A stretch of DNA of 64,000 nucleotides from Akkermansia muciniphila (GTDB taxonomy: Bacteria; Verrucomicrobiota; Verrucomicrobiia; Limisphaerales; BJHT01). The notes under the pieces are model-generated. The model searched no databases, was not told where the DNA came from, and saw nothing but the letters and a program-made list of their open reading frames with translations. Positions 8,437-16,664 of the stretch are shown here, in pieces (positions within the stretch are counted from its first letter, which is position 1; the number at the start of each line of letters is the position of its first letter). A program made the position numbers and the translations under genes. Location: the NCBI GenBank assembly GCA_945861535.1, contig CAMAUZ010000011.1, positions 52,446-116,445 on the forward strand, read 5' to 3'.

Positions 8437-11403
8437 TTACGCCGCCCCTTCCTGCACCAACGTATTCACCGCCGCCGCCAGCTCTTCCATCTTGTAAGGC
8501 TTCGCCACCACGCCCTTGAAGCCGTAGTGCCGATAGTTCGCCATCACCGCGTCGTTCGAGTACCCGCTCGACACAATCACCCGGGCCGTCGGGTCCAATT
8601 CCAGCAAGCGTTTGATCGCTTCCTTCCCCCCCATGCCGCCGGGAATGGTCAGGTCCATGATCACGGCGGCGAAGGGCTGCCCCGTCGCCTTCGCCTCGCC
8701 GTACATCCGCAGCGCCTCGGTCCCATCGGGTGCCGTCTCCACCTGATAGCCCAGTTGGCTCAGGCCCATCACGGCCAGCTCCCGGATCAGGGCCTCGTCG
8801 TCCATCACCAGCACCCGGCCTTTGCCGCGGGGCGCGACCAGTTTGGGCTGCAAGCTCTTCTCCACGGGTTTGTTGGAGGCCGGCAGATGAATGCGAAAGG
8901 TCGTGCCGCGCCCCAGCTCCGACTCGACCGTGAGCATCCCGTCGTGCTTCTTGATGATCGAGTACGATGTCGCCAAACCCAGCCCGCTGCCCTTCTGCTT
9001 GGTCGTGAAATAGGGATCAAAAATGTGCGGCAGATGCTCCGGCGCGATCCCGACGCCCCGGTCCGCCAGCGAAACCCGCAGATACGGTCCGGGCTTCAAG
9101 CCCTGCGCGTCGCCGGCCGCCAGCGTCACATTTTCCGCCACCACCCGGATCACCCCGCCGTCCGGCATCGCCTGCACGGCGTTGAGCACGAGGTTGTGAA
9201 TCACCTGGCTCATCTGCCCTTCGTCCACCTCCGCCGTCCACAGGCCCGGCGCCAGGTCAAACTCACAGCGGACATTGGCCCCGCGCAGGGCGAAGGTGGC
9301 GGATTCCTTGATCAATTCTTTCAACGACGCCGTGTGCTTGAGCGGCGCGCCGCCCTTGGCAAACGTGAGCAACTGCTGGGTCAAATCCTTCGCCCGCAGC
9401 GACGCCCGTTCCGCCTCGCCCAGCCGCGGATACAACCGGTCGGTGGGGTCGCAATACATTTTGGCGAGCGACAGGTTGCCGAGAATCGCCGTGAGGATGT
9501 TGTTGAAGTCATGCGCGATCCCGCCCGCGAGAATGCCGAGCGACTCCAGTTTGTCGGCCCGCAGCGATTCCTCGAACATGTTCTTCTGCTCGGTGATGTC
9601 GCGGAACACGAGGATCGCGCCGAGGTCGCCGCCGTCGCGATCCAGAATCTTCGCGGCGCTGCTGGCGATCACCCGCTCGGTGCCGTCCTTGGCGATCAAC
9701 ACGGCGTAATGCGGCAGCTCGAAGATGTAGCCCGTGTCGAACAGCCGCTGGATGGGACCGAGGCAGCGTTCGCGCGTCTTGTGATCGACCACATGGAATA
9801 TCTCCTGCAGCGGCCGGCCGTACGCCAGCGACAGCCGCCAGCCGGTTAGCTTCTCAGCCACGTTGTTGACCAGCGAAACCTTCCCGGCGACATCGAGCGT
9901 GATCACGCCATCGCCAATCGACCGCAATGTCACCGCCAGCCGCTCCTTTTCCGCCGCGAGGTCGGCCTCCGCGCGGCGATGCTCGGTGATGTCGAACATC
10001 GAGCCGAGCATCCGCACCGCCAGCCCCTGCCGGTCCTTCACGATGTAACCGCGGTCGATCACCTCCGCATACGAGCCGTCCCGGCGCTGAAACCGATACT
10101 CGTCCGCCCAGAATTCGCTCCCCGTCTGCACCGCCGTCTCGCGCCCGCTGGCGATCCGTTTCCGGTCCTTGGGATGCACCCGATCGAGCCACCAATCCAC
10201 CTTCGCCTGCACCTGCTCGGGCGGATACCCGAACTTGTCCAGCATCGCGCCGTTCCACGTCATGATTCCGCCCGTGATGTCCCAGTCCCAGATCACATCG
10301 TTGGTCGCCTTCTCCACCAGGCGGTCCCGCTCGTGGCTCCGGCGCAGGTTCTCGTTCAGGTGCTCCGCCAGTTTCCGCGCCCGGTCCTGCGTCCACGCAA
10401 TGCCGAACAACGAAAAGGAAACAATCAACCCGCCGACCAGCACCAGATAGCCGAGGTAATGCTGCGAATCCGCCTCGAACGCCGGGAGGCTCGACGCCCG
10501 AAAAATCCACCGCCGCCCGAAGATTCCCAGCGAATGCTCCACCTGCATGCGGGGATGCGGCGGCACCGCGACGTCCTTCTCGCCCCCCACGCGAAAGAGC
10601 AGACTGCGCGACCGGCCGCCATCGCTGTCGAAAACTTCCAGCGCCACATCCCCCGGCACCCCGGAATCGCCCAGCCCGCGCATGAATGCCGGCAGTTGCA
10701 CCAACGCCACGACAAAGCCATCCAGCCCCTCGCGCCGCCGGGCCGACGTCGGCTCCACGCCGCCGGACTGGTAGGCCGGCAGGTACACGATCAAGCCCTC
10801 CGCGCCCCGGTCCGGCAGCAACGGATACAACTCCACCTTCCCCGTCGCCACCGCCTGGCCCGTGTCGCGCGCGCGATCCATCGCCAGCCGGTGTTCCTCC
10901 GCAAACCCCACGTCCGTGCCCAGCACGCCATGCTGGATCGCGTCATACGGCTCGAACTGCACCACGGGGAAATATTCCGCGCGATTGTCCTCCCCCACGA
11001 TGGCGTAACCCGCCAGGCCCTGCATCCGCATCCAGGCCTCGTGCGCCTCGCGCTCCGCCGCCGGCACCCGCTGCGCGTAGGCCAGCCGCCGCACGGCAGG
11101 AAAGCGCTGCGCCAGATTCAGGCTCGTGAAATACTGATTCCACTGGGCGCGGGTGATGTTCGTGCGCGACGAAACAAAACCGCGCACGCCATTCAACAGG
11201 TCGGTGTGATGCGTCGCCGCCGCCGCCACCACCTTCGCCCGCTCCTCCACCGCCCGGTCGAACCGCAATCGATCCCGCTCCAGAGCGATCTCGCGAACCA
11301 AGTAATACGCCGTCACCGTCGGCACCAACGAGAGCAGCAGGACGAGATACGCCGCGCCAAAGCGGCTCTTCGTCCGGGCCAGTGTTTGATACCACGCGCT
11401 CAT
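8437..11403 (-). CDS. Hybrid sensor histidine kinase with CHASE, PAS and receiver domains
   Basis: This is a membrane sensor kinase of 988 residues. It has TM1 (about 14-35), an extracellular CHASE domain (about 70-240), TM2 (about 310-335), two PAS domains (about 365-610, the first beginning near NDVIWDWDITGGIMTWNG) and a HisKA box GILAGGIAHDFNNILTAI (His near 628). The HATPase_c domain (to about 835) ends in the G-boxes KGSGLGLATSYSI and GRGTTFRIHLP. A C-terminal receiver has its phospho-aspartate in AAVIMDLTIPG (near 915) and the conserved KPY lysine. The frame is open from 11592, but that extra part translates a dispersed repeat, so the ATG at 11403 is chosen. No separate response regulator is adjacent; output probably goes through phosphotransfer to a distant partner. 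CHASE ligands vary, so the signal is unknown. Confidence 0.93.
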   Translation of the reverse strand: MSAWYQTLARTKSRFGAAYLVLLLSLVPTVTAYYLVREIALERDRLRFDRAVEERAKVVAAAATHHTDLLNGVRGFVSSRTNITRAQWNQYFTSLNLAQRFPAVRRLAYAQRVPAAEREAHEAWMRMQGLAGYAIVGEDNRAEYFPVVQFEPYDAIQHGVLGTDVGFAEEHRLAMDRARDTGQAVATGKVELYPLLPDRGAEGLIVYLPAYQSGGVEPTSARRREGLDGFVVALVQLPAFMRGLGDSGVPGDVALEVFDSDGGRSRSLLFRVGGEKDVAVPPHPRMQVEHSLGIFGRRWIFRASSLPAFEADSQHYLGYLVLVGGLIVSFSLFGIAWTQDRARKLAEHLNENLRRSHERDRLVEKATNDVIWDWDITGGIMTWNGAMLDKFGYPPEQVQAKVDWWLDRVHPKDRKRIASGRETAVQTGSEFWADEYRFQRRDGSYAEVIDRGYIVKDRQGLAVRMLGSMFDITEHRRAEADLAAEKERLAVTLRSIGDGVITLDVAGKVSLVNNVAEKLTGWRLSLAYGRPLQEIFHVVDHKTRERCLGPIQRLFDTGYIFELPHYAVLIAKDGTERVIASSAAKILDRDGGDLGAILVFRDITEQKNMFEESLRADKLESLGILAGGIAHDFNNILTAILGNLSLAKMYCDPTDRLYPRLGEAERASLRAKDLTQQLLTFAKGGAPLKHTASLKELIKESATFALRGANVRCEFDLAPGLWTAEVDEGQMSQVIHNLVLNAVQAMPDGGVIRVVAENVTLAAGDAQGLKPGPYLRVSLADRGVGIAPEHLPHIFDPYFTTKQKGSGLGLATSYSIIKKHDGMLTVESELGRGTTFRIHLPASNKPVEKSLQPKLVAPRGKGRVLVMDDEALIRELAVMGLSQLGYQVETAPDGTEALRMYGEAKATGQPFAAVIMDLTIPGGMGGKEAIKRLLELDPTARVIVSSGYSNDAVMANYRHYGFKGVVAKPYKMEELAAAVNTLVQEGAA

Positions 11404-11771
11404 TCTTCGCGCGTACGCTAACCCGCCGCCTGCCCCGTGCCAAAGCCATTTCCCGTCCTCCCGCAAAACCGCTGCGTCCCGCGATCGGTGGCAGACCGGA
11501 GGGCGGCGGAAGCTCCAAGAATAAAGCTCAAAGCTCAAGGGAAGCGCCGAGTTCAAAATTCCAAACAGCCCAGAACACCACCGCGATCCCACCCTGCTTC
11601 ACCCAGTCCTTGCCCCTTGGCTCTCGGCTATTGGCGCTCGGCTCTTGGCTCTTGGCGCTTGTCCCTTCCTTTGAGCTTTGAGCTTTATTCTTGGAGCTTT
11701 CCCCCCGCCCGGCTTTTTCTGAACGCATTTGCTAGTCGAGTTGTCTTTCCCTCCGTTACGATCAAACCCAC
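11404..11771. repeat. Intergenic stretch with family A inverted pair
   Basis: Family A arms lie at 11510-11544 (AAGCTCAAAGCTCAAGGGAAG) and, inverted, at 11663-11706 (CCTTTGAGCTTTGAGCTTTA). Between them is a run of CTCGGCT/CTTGGC repeats (11610-11660). The kinase and moxR genes diverge here, so promoters for both are expected; none is convincing by eye. Confidence 0.65.
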
Positions 11772-12761
11772 ATGAGCAACGGCATCAAAGCAATCAACGA
11801 CGAAGTCCAGCGCGCCTCCGCCTTCGTTCGTCCCCTCTTCAACGAAATCGGCAAGGTCATCATCGGCCAGACCTACCTCGTCGAGCGCCTCGTCGTCGGC
11901 CTCCTGGCCAACGGCCACGTCCTCCTCGAAGGCGTCCCCGGCCTCGCCAAAACCCTTTCCGTCAAATCCCTCGCCACCGCCCTGCGCGTCAAATTCTCCC
12001 GCCTCCAGTTCACCCCCGACATGCTCCCCGCCGACGTCATCGGCACCCAGATTTACAACCCGCAATCCGGCGGCTTCACCACTCGCAAAGGCCCCATCTT
12101 CTCCAACCTCGTCCTCGCCGACGAAATCAACCGCGCCCCCGCCAAAGTCCAGAGCGCCCTCCTCGAGGCCATGCAGGAAAAACAAGTCACCATCGGCGAC
12201 CAGACCTTCAAACTCGAAGAACCCTTCCTCGTCCTCGCCACCCAAAACCCCATCGAACAAGAAGGCACCTACCCCCTCCCCGAAGCCCAGGTGGACCGCT
12301 TCATGTTGAAGCTCAAAATCGGCTACCCCACCCAGGCCGAGGAACGCCAGATTCTCGACCTCATGGCCCGCACCTCCAACGTCCCCACCACCAGCGCCGT
12401 CGTCGAAGCCCGAGACATCCTCGCCGCCCGCCAAGTCATCAACGACATCTACATCGACGACAAGGTCAAAGACTACATCGTGGACATCGTCTGCTGCACC
12501 CGCGAACCCGACCGCTACAAAATCAAAATCAAGGACTACATCCAACTCGGTGCTTCCCCCCGCGCCACCATCGCCCTGGCCCTCGCCGGCAAAGCCTACG
12601 CCTTCCTCCAAGGCCGCGGCTACGTCACCCCGCAGGACATCAAAACCATCGGCATGGACGTCCTCCGCCACCGCGTCGCCATCACCTACGAAGCCGAAGC
12701 CGAAGAAAAAACCAGCGAGACCGTCATCCAGAAAATCTTCAACGAACTGCCGGTGCCGTGA
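11772..12761 (+). CDS. MoxR-family AAA+ ATPase
   Basis: MoxR ATPases act as chaperones that remodel or activate VWA-domain protein complexes. The 329-residue protein has Walker A EGVPGLAKT (53-61), Walker B LVLADEINRAP, the sensor-1 segment LATQNPIEQEGTYPLPEAQ and the arginine-finger region typical of the MRP subfamily. The ATG at 11772 opens the long operon of DUF58, VWA and TPR proteins that continues to 21702, the classic moxR-bat arrangement. The next gene (12 bp downstream) is not a normal member of this operon. Confidence 0.95.
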   Translation: MSNGIKAINDEVQRASAFVRPLFNEIGKVIIGQTYLVERLVVGLLANGHVLLEGVPGLAKTLSVKSLATALRVKFSRLQFTPDMLPADVIGTQIYNPQSGGFTTRKGPIFSNLVLADEINRAPAKVQSALLEAMQEKQVTIGDQTFKLEEPFLVLATQNPIEQEGTYPLPEAQVDRFMLKLKIGYPTQAEERQILDLMARTSNVPTTSAVVEARDILAARQVINDIYIDDKVKDYIVDIVCCTREPDRYKIKIKDYIQLGASPRATIALALAGKAYAFLQGRGYVTPQDIKTIGMDVLRHRVAITYEAEAEEKTSETVIQKIFNELPVP

Positions 12762-12773
12762 GCGGACACTCCC

Positions 12774-13667
12774 ATGTCCAACAAAGTTCTCTCTCTTTCA
12801 GGAAAACAAGGGCTCGGGGTCTCCTTTTACCCTCCAAAATGGGGTGAGGTTGACCGCTTCTCTCACTTCTATTCCACGACATATAAATTGGGTGAGCGTT
12901 TGGCCGGCATCCTACGAGGCGTGGCGGGGCACTTTCACAAAGCCATAATTTTAGAAGAATTAGCGCGATCAATTGCCCCTGATTTGAGAAAAGACAGAGA
13001 AGAGTTGAGCGCAAAAGGTTACTCTGGAAATAAAAACGGAGCGCGACTTGCTACCGTAATCGAGACCATTTTTTCCGAATTATACTCAAGCGTTGATTGC
13101 GCCCGTCAAATTGTTGGTGGAATCTATCACGGATACCAAGGCATTCCTGATTCAACTCGCAAGTGCTTCCAAAATGCTGCCGAAGGAAAGTTAGATCCCA
13201 AATTACCCGAGCCAATCCGCGATGCCTTTGCAAAGGCAAGTTGGTTTCATAAGCTGCGAAAGCTCCGTGACGCAGTGACCCATTCCGACGTGGGTTCGTG
13301 TTATCTGGATGAGAGTTCTGGAAAAACGCGATACATAAACTCCGCAATCAAGGAGGACGATAACAAGTGTTTGATCATTGAAGATGTCTTCGAGCGAATT
13401 GAGTCCTTCAAAAAAGACGTTAATTCATTTGAGGGTAAGGTTTTTCGGGTGTTAAACCAAACACTCAAGGATGACGAAACGTTTCAAATCTGCGGATTTT
13501 TTAACGGTAGAGTTTATTCCAGATTTGTTCGCCCGTCTGAGGCGATTGATTTTAATTCGGGTAGATGTGACGCGTTAAGTTGGTTTGAAAAGGAAGGTAA
13601 TCCTCGTTGCCCCTGCACTGACAATTGCGGCGCCTACAAGAAAGCAAACGAGGTTCAGGCTGCATGA
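12774..13667 (+). CDS. Hypothetical protein with HEPN-like RDxxxH motif, foreign base composition
   Basis: The 297-residue protein is not recognised as a known family. It is largely helical by composition and contains FHKLRKLRDAVTHSDVG. Here R165-D-A-V-T-H170 fits the R-polar-xxx-H signature of HEPN ribonucleases, though such short matches also occur by chance. The C-terminus is cysteine-rich (RCPCTDNCGAY), suggesting a metal site. The DNA is visibly AT-richer and uses A/T third positions, unlike the flanking GC-rich genes, which points to horizontal acquisition. It sits between moxR and the DUF58 gene, which are normally adjacent, and its stop codon overlaps the DUF58 start as ATGA (13664-13667). 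It has no signal peptide or membrane segment. A defence or toxin role is possible but unproven. Confidence 0.75.
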   Translation: MSNKVLSLSGKQGLGVSFYPPKWGEVDRFSHFYSTTYKLGERLAGILRGVAGHFHKAIILEELARSIAPDLRKDREELSAKGYSGNKNGARLATVIETIFSELYSSVDCARQIVGGIYHGYQGIPDSTRKCFQNAAEGKLDPKLPEPIRDAFAKASWFHKLRKLRDAVTHSDVGSCYLDESSGKTRYINSAIKEDDNKCLIIEDVFERIESFKKDVNSFEGKVFRVLNQTLKDDETFQICGFFNGRVYSRFVRPSEAIDFNSGRCDALSWFEKEGNPRCPCTDNCGAYKKANEVQAA

Positions 13668-14584
13668 TCCCCCACGAGATCCTCAAAAAAATCCGCCAGA
13701 TCGAGATCCGCACCAACCGCCTCGTCTCCGAGACGCTCGCGGGCCAGTACCACAGCGTGTTCAAGGGCCAGGGCATGAATTTCGACGAGGTTCGCGAATA
13801 CCAGCCCGGCGACGACGTGCGCGCCATCGACTGGAATGTCACCGCGCGGATGAACCATCCCTTCATCAAAAAGTTCGTCGAGGAACGCGAACTCACCGTG
13901 ATGCTCCTCGTGGACCTCAGCGGCTCCGGCGCGTTCGGCTCCGGCACCCAGTCCAAGCGCGAACTCGCCGCCGAGATCGCCTCCGTCCTCGCCTTCTCCG
14001 CCATTCGCAACAACGACAAAGTCGGCCTCATCCTCTTCACCAGCACCATCGAGAAATACATCCCGCCCCGCAAAGGCCGCCGCCACGTCCTGCGCGTCAT
14101 CCGCGAAATCCTCTTCTTCGAGCCGCAGCACCACACCACCGACATCAACCAAGCCCTCGAATTCCTCAGCCGCGTCACCGCCCACCGCGCCGTCGTCGTC
14201 GTCCTCTCCGACTTCCTCCTCCGCCACGGCACCAACGCCGACCCCGACACCATGGAAGGTCTCACCCTCCCCGCCCTCCGTCAGGCCAATCGCCGCCACG
14301 ATGTCGTCGCCGTCATGATTGCCGACCGCTACGAACGCGAACTCCCGCCCCTCGGCTGGCTCGTCCTCCAGGACGCCGAGACCGGCGACGTCGTCGAAGT
14401 CAATACCTCCAGCGAACGCAACCGCGCCCTCTTCCAATCCCGCCAGACCGAATCCCAAACCGAAGTCCAGCGCCTCCTCCGCAACGCCAGCGTGGACTCC
14501 ATCCAAGTCCTCACCGACCAACCCTACGCCGCCGCCCTCGGCCGCTTCTTTGAAACGCGCGAAAAACGCCGCCGCCACGGATGA
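13664..14584 (+). CDS. DUF58 domain protein (MoxR/Bat operon)
   Basis: This DUF58 protein of about 306 residues begins MIPHEILKKIRQIEIRTNRL. The conserved DUF58 core GQGMNFDEVREYQPGDDVRAIDWNVTAR is plain (quoted in pieces: GQGMNFDEVREY, PGDDVR, IDWNVTAR). A VWA-like fold follows with VDLSGSGAFG in place of a perfect MIDAS. The frame is open from 13625, but the ATG at 13664 is where the family starts and overlaps the previous stop. It ends in another ATGA overlap (14581-14584) with the DUF4381-like gene. In Bat operons DUF58 proteins work with MoxR; the molecular task is not settled. Confidence 0.93.
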   Translation: MIPHEILKKIRQIEIRTNRLVSETLAGQYHSVFKGQGMNFDEVREYQPGDDVRAIDWNVTARMNHPFIKKFVEERELTVMLLVDLSGSGAFGSGTQSKRELAAEIASVLAFSAIRNNDKVGLILFTSTIEKYIPPRKGRRHVLRVIREILFFEPQHHTTDINQALEFLSRVTAHRAVVVVLSDFLLRHGTNADPDTMEGLTLPALRQANRRHDVVAVMIADRYERELPPLGWLVLQDAETGDVVEVNTSSERNRALFQSRQTESQTEVQRLLRNASVDSIQVLTDQPYAAALGRFFETREKRRRHG

Positions 14585-15498
14585 TCACCCCACCCCCATC
14601 CATCACCTCGCTCCTCGCCGCCCGCACTGCCCGTGCGTTCGGAACCCGATTTGGACCACAGAGACACGATGAACACAGAGAAAAACAACCGAACCAAAAC
14701 CTCTGTGTTCATCGTGTCTCTGTGGTCAATTTCCCCAGTCCCCCCATTCCCTTTTTGCGCCTCTTTGCGTTCCTTGCGGCCATCCCCTTCCCCGCCCTCG
14801 CGCTCACCAACTCCTCCGCCCTCGTCGTCCCTGCGCCCGCGCCCGTCAACCCCAACGCCCCGGCGCTCACCGACGACATCCGCAAGCTCAAACCCCCCGT
14901 CGAAATCGCCGACCCTTGGTTCTACGTCTGGCTCACCCTCGCCATTCTCGCCGCCGCCGCCCTCGCCTATCTCGGCTGGCGCTGGTGGCAACGCCGCCAA
15001 GCCGCCGCCGCGATCATCCCACCCGTCCCGCCCCAAGACCGCGCCCGCACCCGCCTCCAGCAAGCCCTCGACCTCCTCGACCAACCCAAGCCCTTCTGCA
15101 TCGCCGTTTCCGACGCCCTCCGCCAATACCTTGAGGAACACTTCAACTTCCGCGCCCCCGAACGCACCACCGAAGAATTCGTCGCCGAACTGCGCGCCAC
15201 GTCCCTGCTAATCCCCGAACAGAAAAAGCTTCTCGGCGAATTCCTCAACCACTGCGACCTCGTGAAATTCGCCCGTTACGAACCCGGCCGCCCCGAGCTG
15301 ATGGACCTCCACCGCGCCGCCCTGCGCCTCATTCAGGAAACCGAAACCCTCGCCCCCATCGAGCCACCTCCCGTGATCCCGCCCGCGCCATCCGCGCCCC
15401 CACCACTTTCCACGCCGCCGCCAACGGTCCCGCCGACGATCCCGCCGCCGCCATCGCAGTCCGCACCTCCGCCCATCGCCCCGCCTGCGCAGCCATGA
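14581..15498 (+). CDS. DUF4381-like membrane protein of the Bat operon
   Basis: This is a 305-residue protein. A membrane segment WFYVWLTLAILAAAALAYLG is followed by a basic WRWWQRRQ, then a cytoplasmic helical domain (DALRQYLEEHFNFRAPERTTEEFV, quoted in part: YLEEHFNFRAPERTTEEF) typical of DUF4381 proteins, and a proline-rich tail of about 50 residues. The start overlaps the DUF58 stop (ATGA). Unusually, codons 25-49 run through a perfect 27-bp inverted repeat (14654-14727), and the following hydrophobic stretch FLRLFAFLAAIPFPALA is encoded by another dispersed repeat word, so the signal-peptide region appears to be built from repeats. It also overlaps the next gene by ATGA. Confidence 0.85.
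   Translation: MITPPPSITSLLAARTARAFGTRFGPQRHDEHREKQPNQNLCVHRVSVVNFPSPPIPFLRLFAFLAAIPFPALALTNSSALVVPAPAPVNPNAPALTDDIRKLKPPVEIADPWFYVWLTLAILAAAALAYLGWRWWQRRQAAAAIIPPVPPQDRARTRLQQALDLLDQPKPFCIAVSDALRQYLEEHFNFRAPERTTEEFVAELRATSLLIPEQKKLLGEFLNHCDLVKFARYEPGRPELMDLHRAALRLIQETETLAPIEPPPVIPPAPSAPPPLSTPPPTVPPTIPPPPSQSAPPPIAPPAQP
14654..14727. repeat. Perfect 27-bp inverted repeat inside a gene (family D)
   Basis: The arm at 14654-14680 (GACCACAGAGACACGATGAA plus CACAGAG) is matched exactly by its reverse complement at 14701-14727, with a 20-bp loop. The same word pair brackets 35239-35484. The reading frame of the DUF4381-like gene passes through it without a stop. Confidence 0.85.
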
Positions 15499-16499
15499 TC
15501 CCCCACTTCCACAACCCCTGGGTCCTCCTGCTGCTCCTGCTCCTCCCGCTCTTCGCGTGGCTGCGCGGACGCCGCGGGCCCCAGCCCGCGTTCCTCTACT
15601 CCTCCGTCCACCTCGTCCAGCCCATCCACCGCACCCCGCGCACCCGCGTCGGTAGTTGGCAACTCGCCCTCCGCTGGCTCGCCCTCGCCCTCCTCCTCGT
15701 CGCCCTCGCCCGCCCGCAACTCCCCCAGGGCGAGGCCAAAATCAGCGCCAGCGGCATCGACATCGTCGTCGCCATCGACCTCTCCGACAGCATGGCCGCC
15801 GAGGATTTCAAACGGAACGGCCAGCCCGTGGACCGCGTCACCGTCGCGCTGGAAGTGCTCACGAAATTCATCGAAAACCGCCCCGCCGACCGCATCGGCC
15901 TCGTCGCCTTTTCCGGCCGGGCCTACATCATCTCACCGCCGACGCTCGACCACAATTTCCTCCTGCGAAATCTCCATCGCCTCACCATCGACACCGTTCC
16001 CGAGGAAGGCACCGCCATCGGCTCCGCCATCTCCGCCAGCCTCAACCGCCTGCGCGACCTCAAGTCCAAAAGCAAAATCATCATCCTCATGACCGACGGC
16101 CAGAACAACTCCGGCAAAATCCCGCCCGCCACCGCCGCCGAAGCCGCCGAAGCCCTCGGCATCAAGATCTACGCCGTCGGCGTCGGCACCCGCGGCGTCG
16201 CCCAGCTCCCCCGCAAAGACGCCTTTGGTCGCAAAATCTACGTGCCGATGAATGTCGATATCGATGACGACGCCCTCACCAAGATCGCCGAACGCACCGG
16301 CGGCAAATACTTCCGTGCCGACAGCACCGACACCCTCCACCGCATCTACGGCGAAATCGACCGCCTCGAAAAAACCACCGTCGAAGTGAAAAAATTCCAG
16401 CGCTACCAGGAAATCTTCCGCTGGTTCGTCGCCGCCGGCCTCGCCGTGCTGTTGCTCGAAATCCTCCTCACCCATACACTCTGGCGCAAATTGCCATGA
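15495..16499 (+). CDS. VWA-domain membrane protein BatA
   Basis: This 334-residue Bat protein has an N-terminal membrane pair (VLLLLLLLPLFAWL and LALRWLALALLLVALA), a von Willebrand A domain with the MIDAS motif AIDLSDSMAAEDF (about residue 95) and DRIGLVAFSGRAY, and a C-terminal membrane anchor (FVAAGLAVLLLEILL). The ATG overlaps the upstream stop by ATGA. It is followed by a second VWA protein after a gap of 165 bp, the normal BatA-BatB order. The metal-ion-dependent adhesion site is intact. Confidence 0.93.
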   Translation: MIPHFHNPWVLLLLLLLPLFAWLRGRRGPQPAFLYSSVHLVQPIHRTPRTRVGSWQLALRWLALALLLVALARPQLPQGEAKISASGIDIVVAIDLSDSMAAEDFKRNGQPVDRVTVALEVLTKFIENRPADRIGLVAFSGRAYIISPPTLDHNFLLRNLHRLTIDTVPEEGTAIGSAISASLNRLRDLKSKSKIIILMTDGQNNSGKIPPATAAEAAEALGIKIYAVGVGTRGVAQLPRKDAFGRKIYVPMNVDIDDDALTKIAERTGGKYFRADSTDTLHRIYGEIDRLEKTTVEVKKFQRYQEIFRWFVAAGLAVLLLEILLTHTLWRKLP

Positions 16500-16617
16500 A
16501 CCACTTGGTGAACTTAAACCAAACTCGGAAGCGGAACTGGGTGGCACCGGCGACCCGCCCGTGCCGTCCTGCCGCTGCGCTCAATCGTCCGCCTTCGCGC
16601 ATCCCCTTGGAGGATTG

Positions 16618-16661
16618 TCCCTTCCCTTGAGCTTTGAGCTTTAACCTTTGAGCTTTCCCCC
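16618..16661. repeat. Family A repeat, single arm, abutting a start codon
   Basis: CCCTTCCCTTGAGCTTTGAG and a second TTTGAGCTTTCCCCC form the leader of the BatB-like gene and end 3 bp before its ATG (16665). No inverted partner is visible in 16500-16617, unlike the other family A sites. Confidence 0.75.
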
Positions 16662-16664
16662 AAC

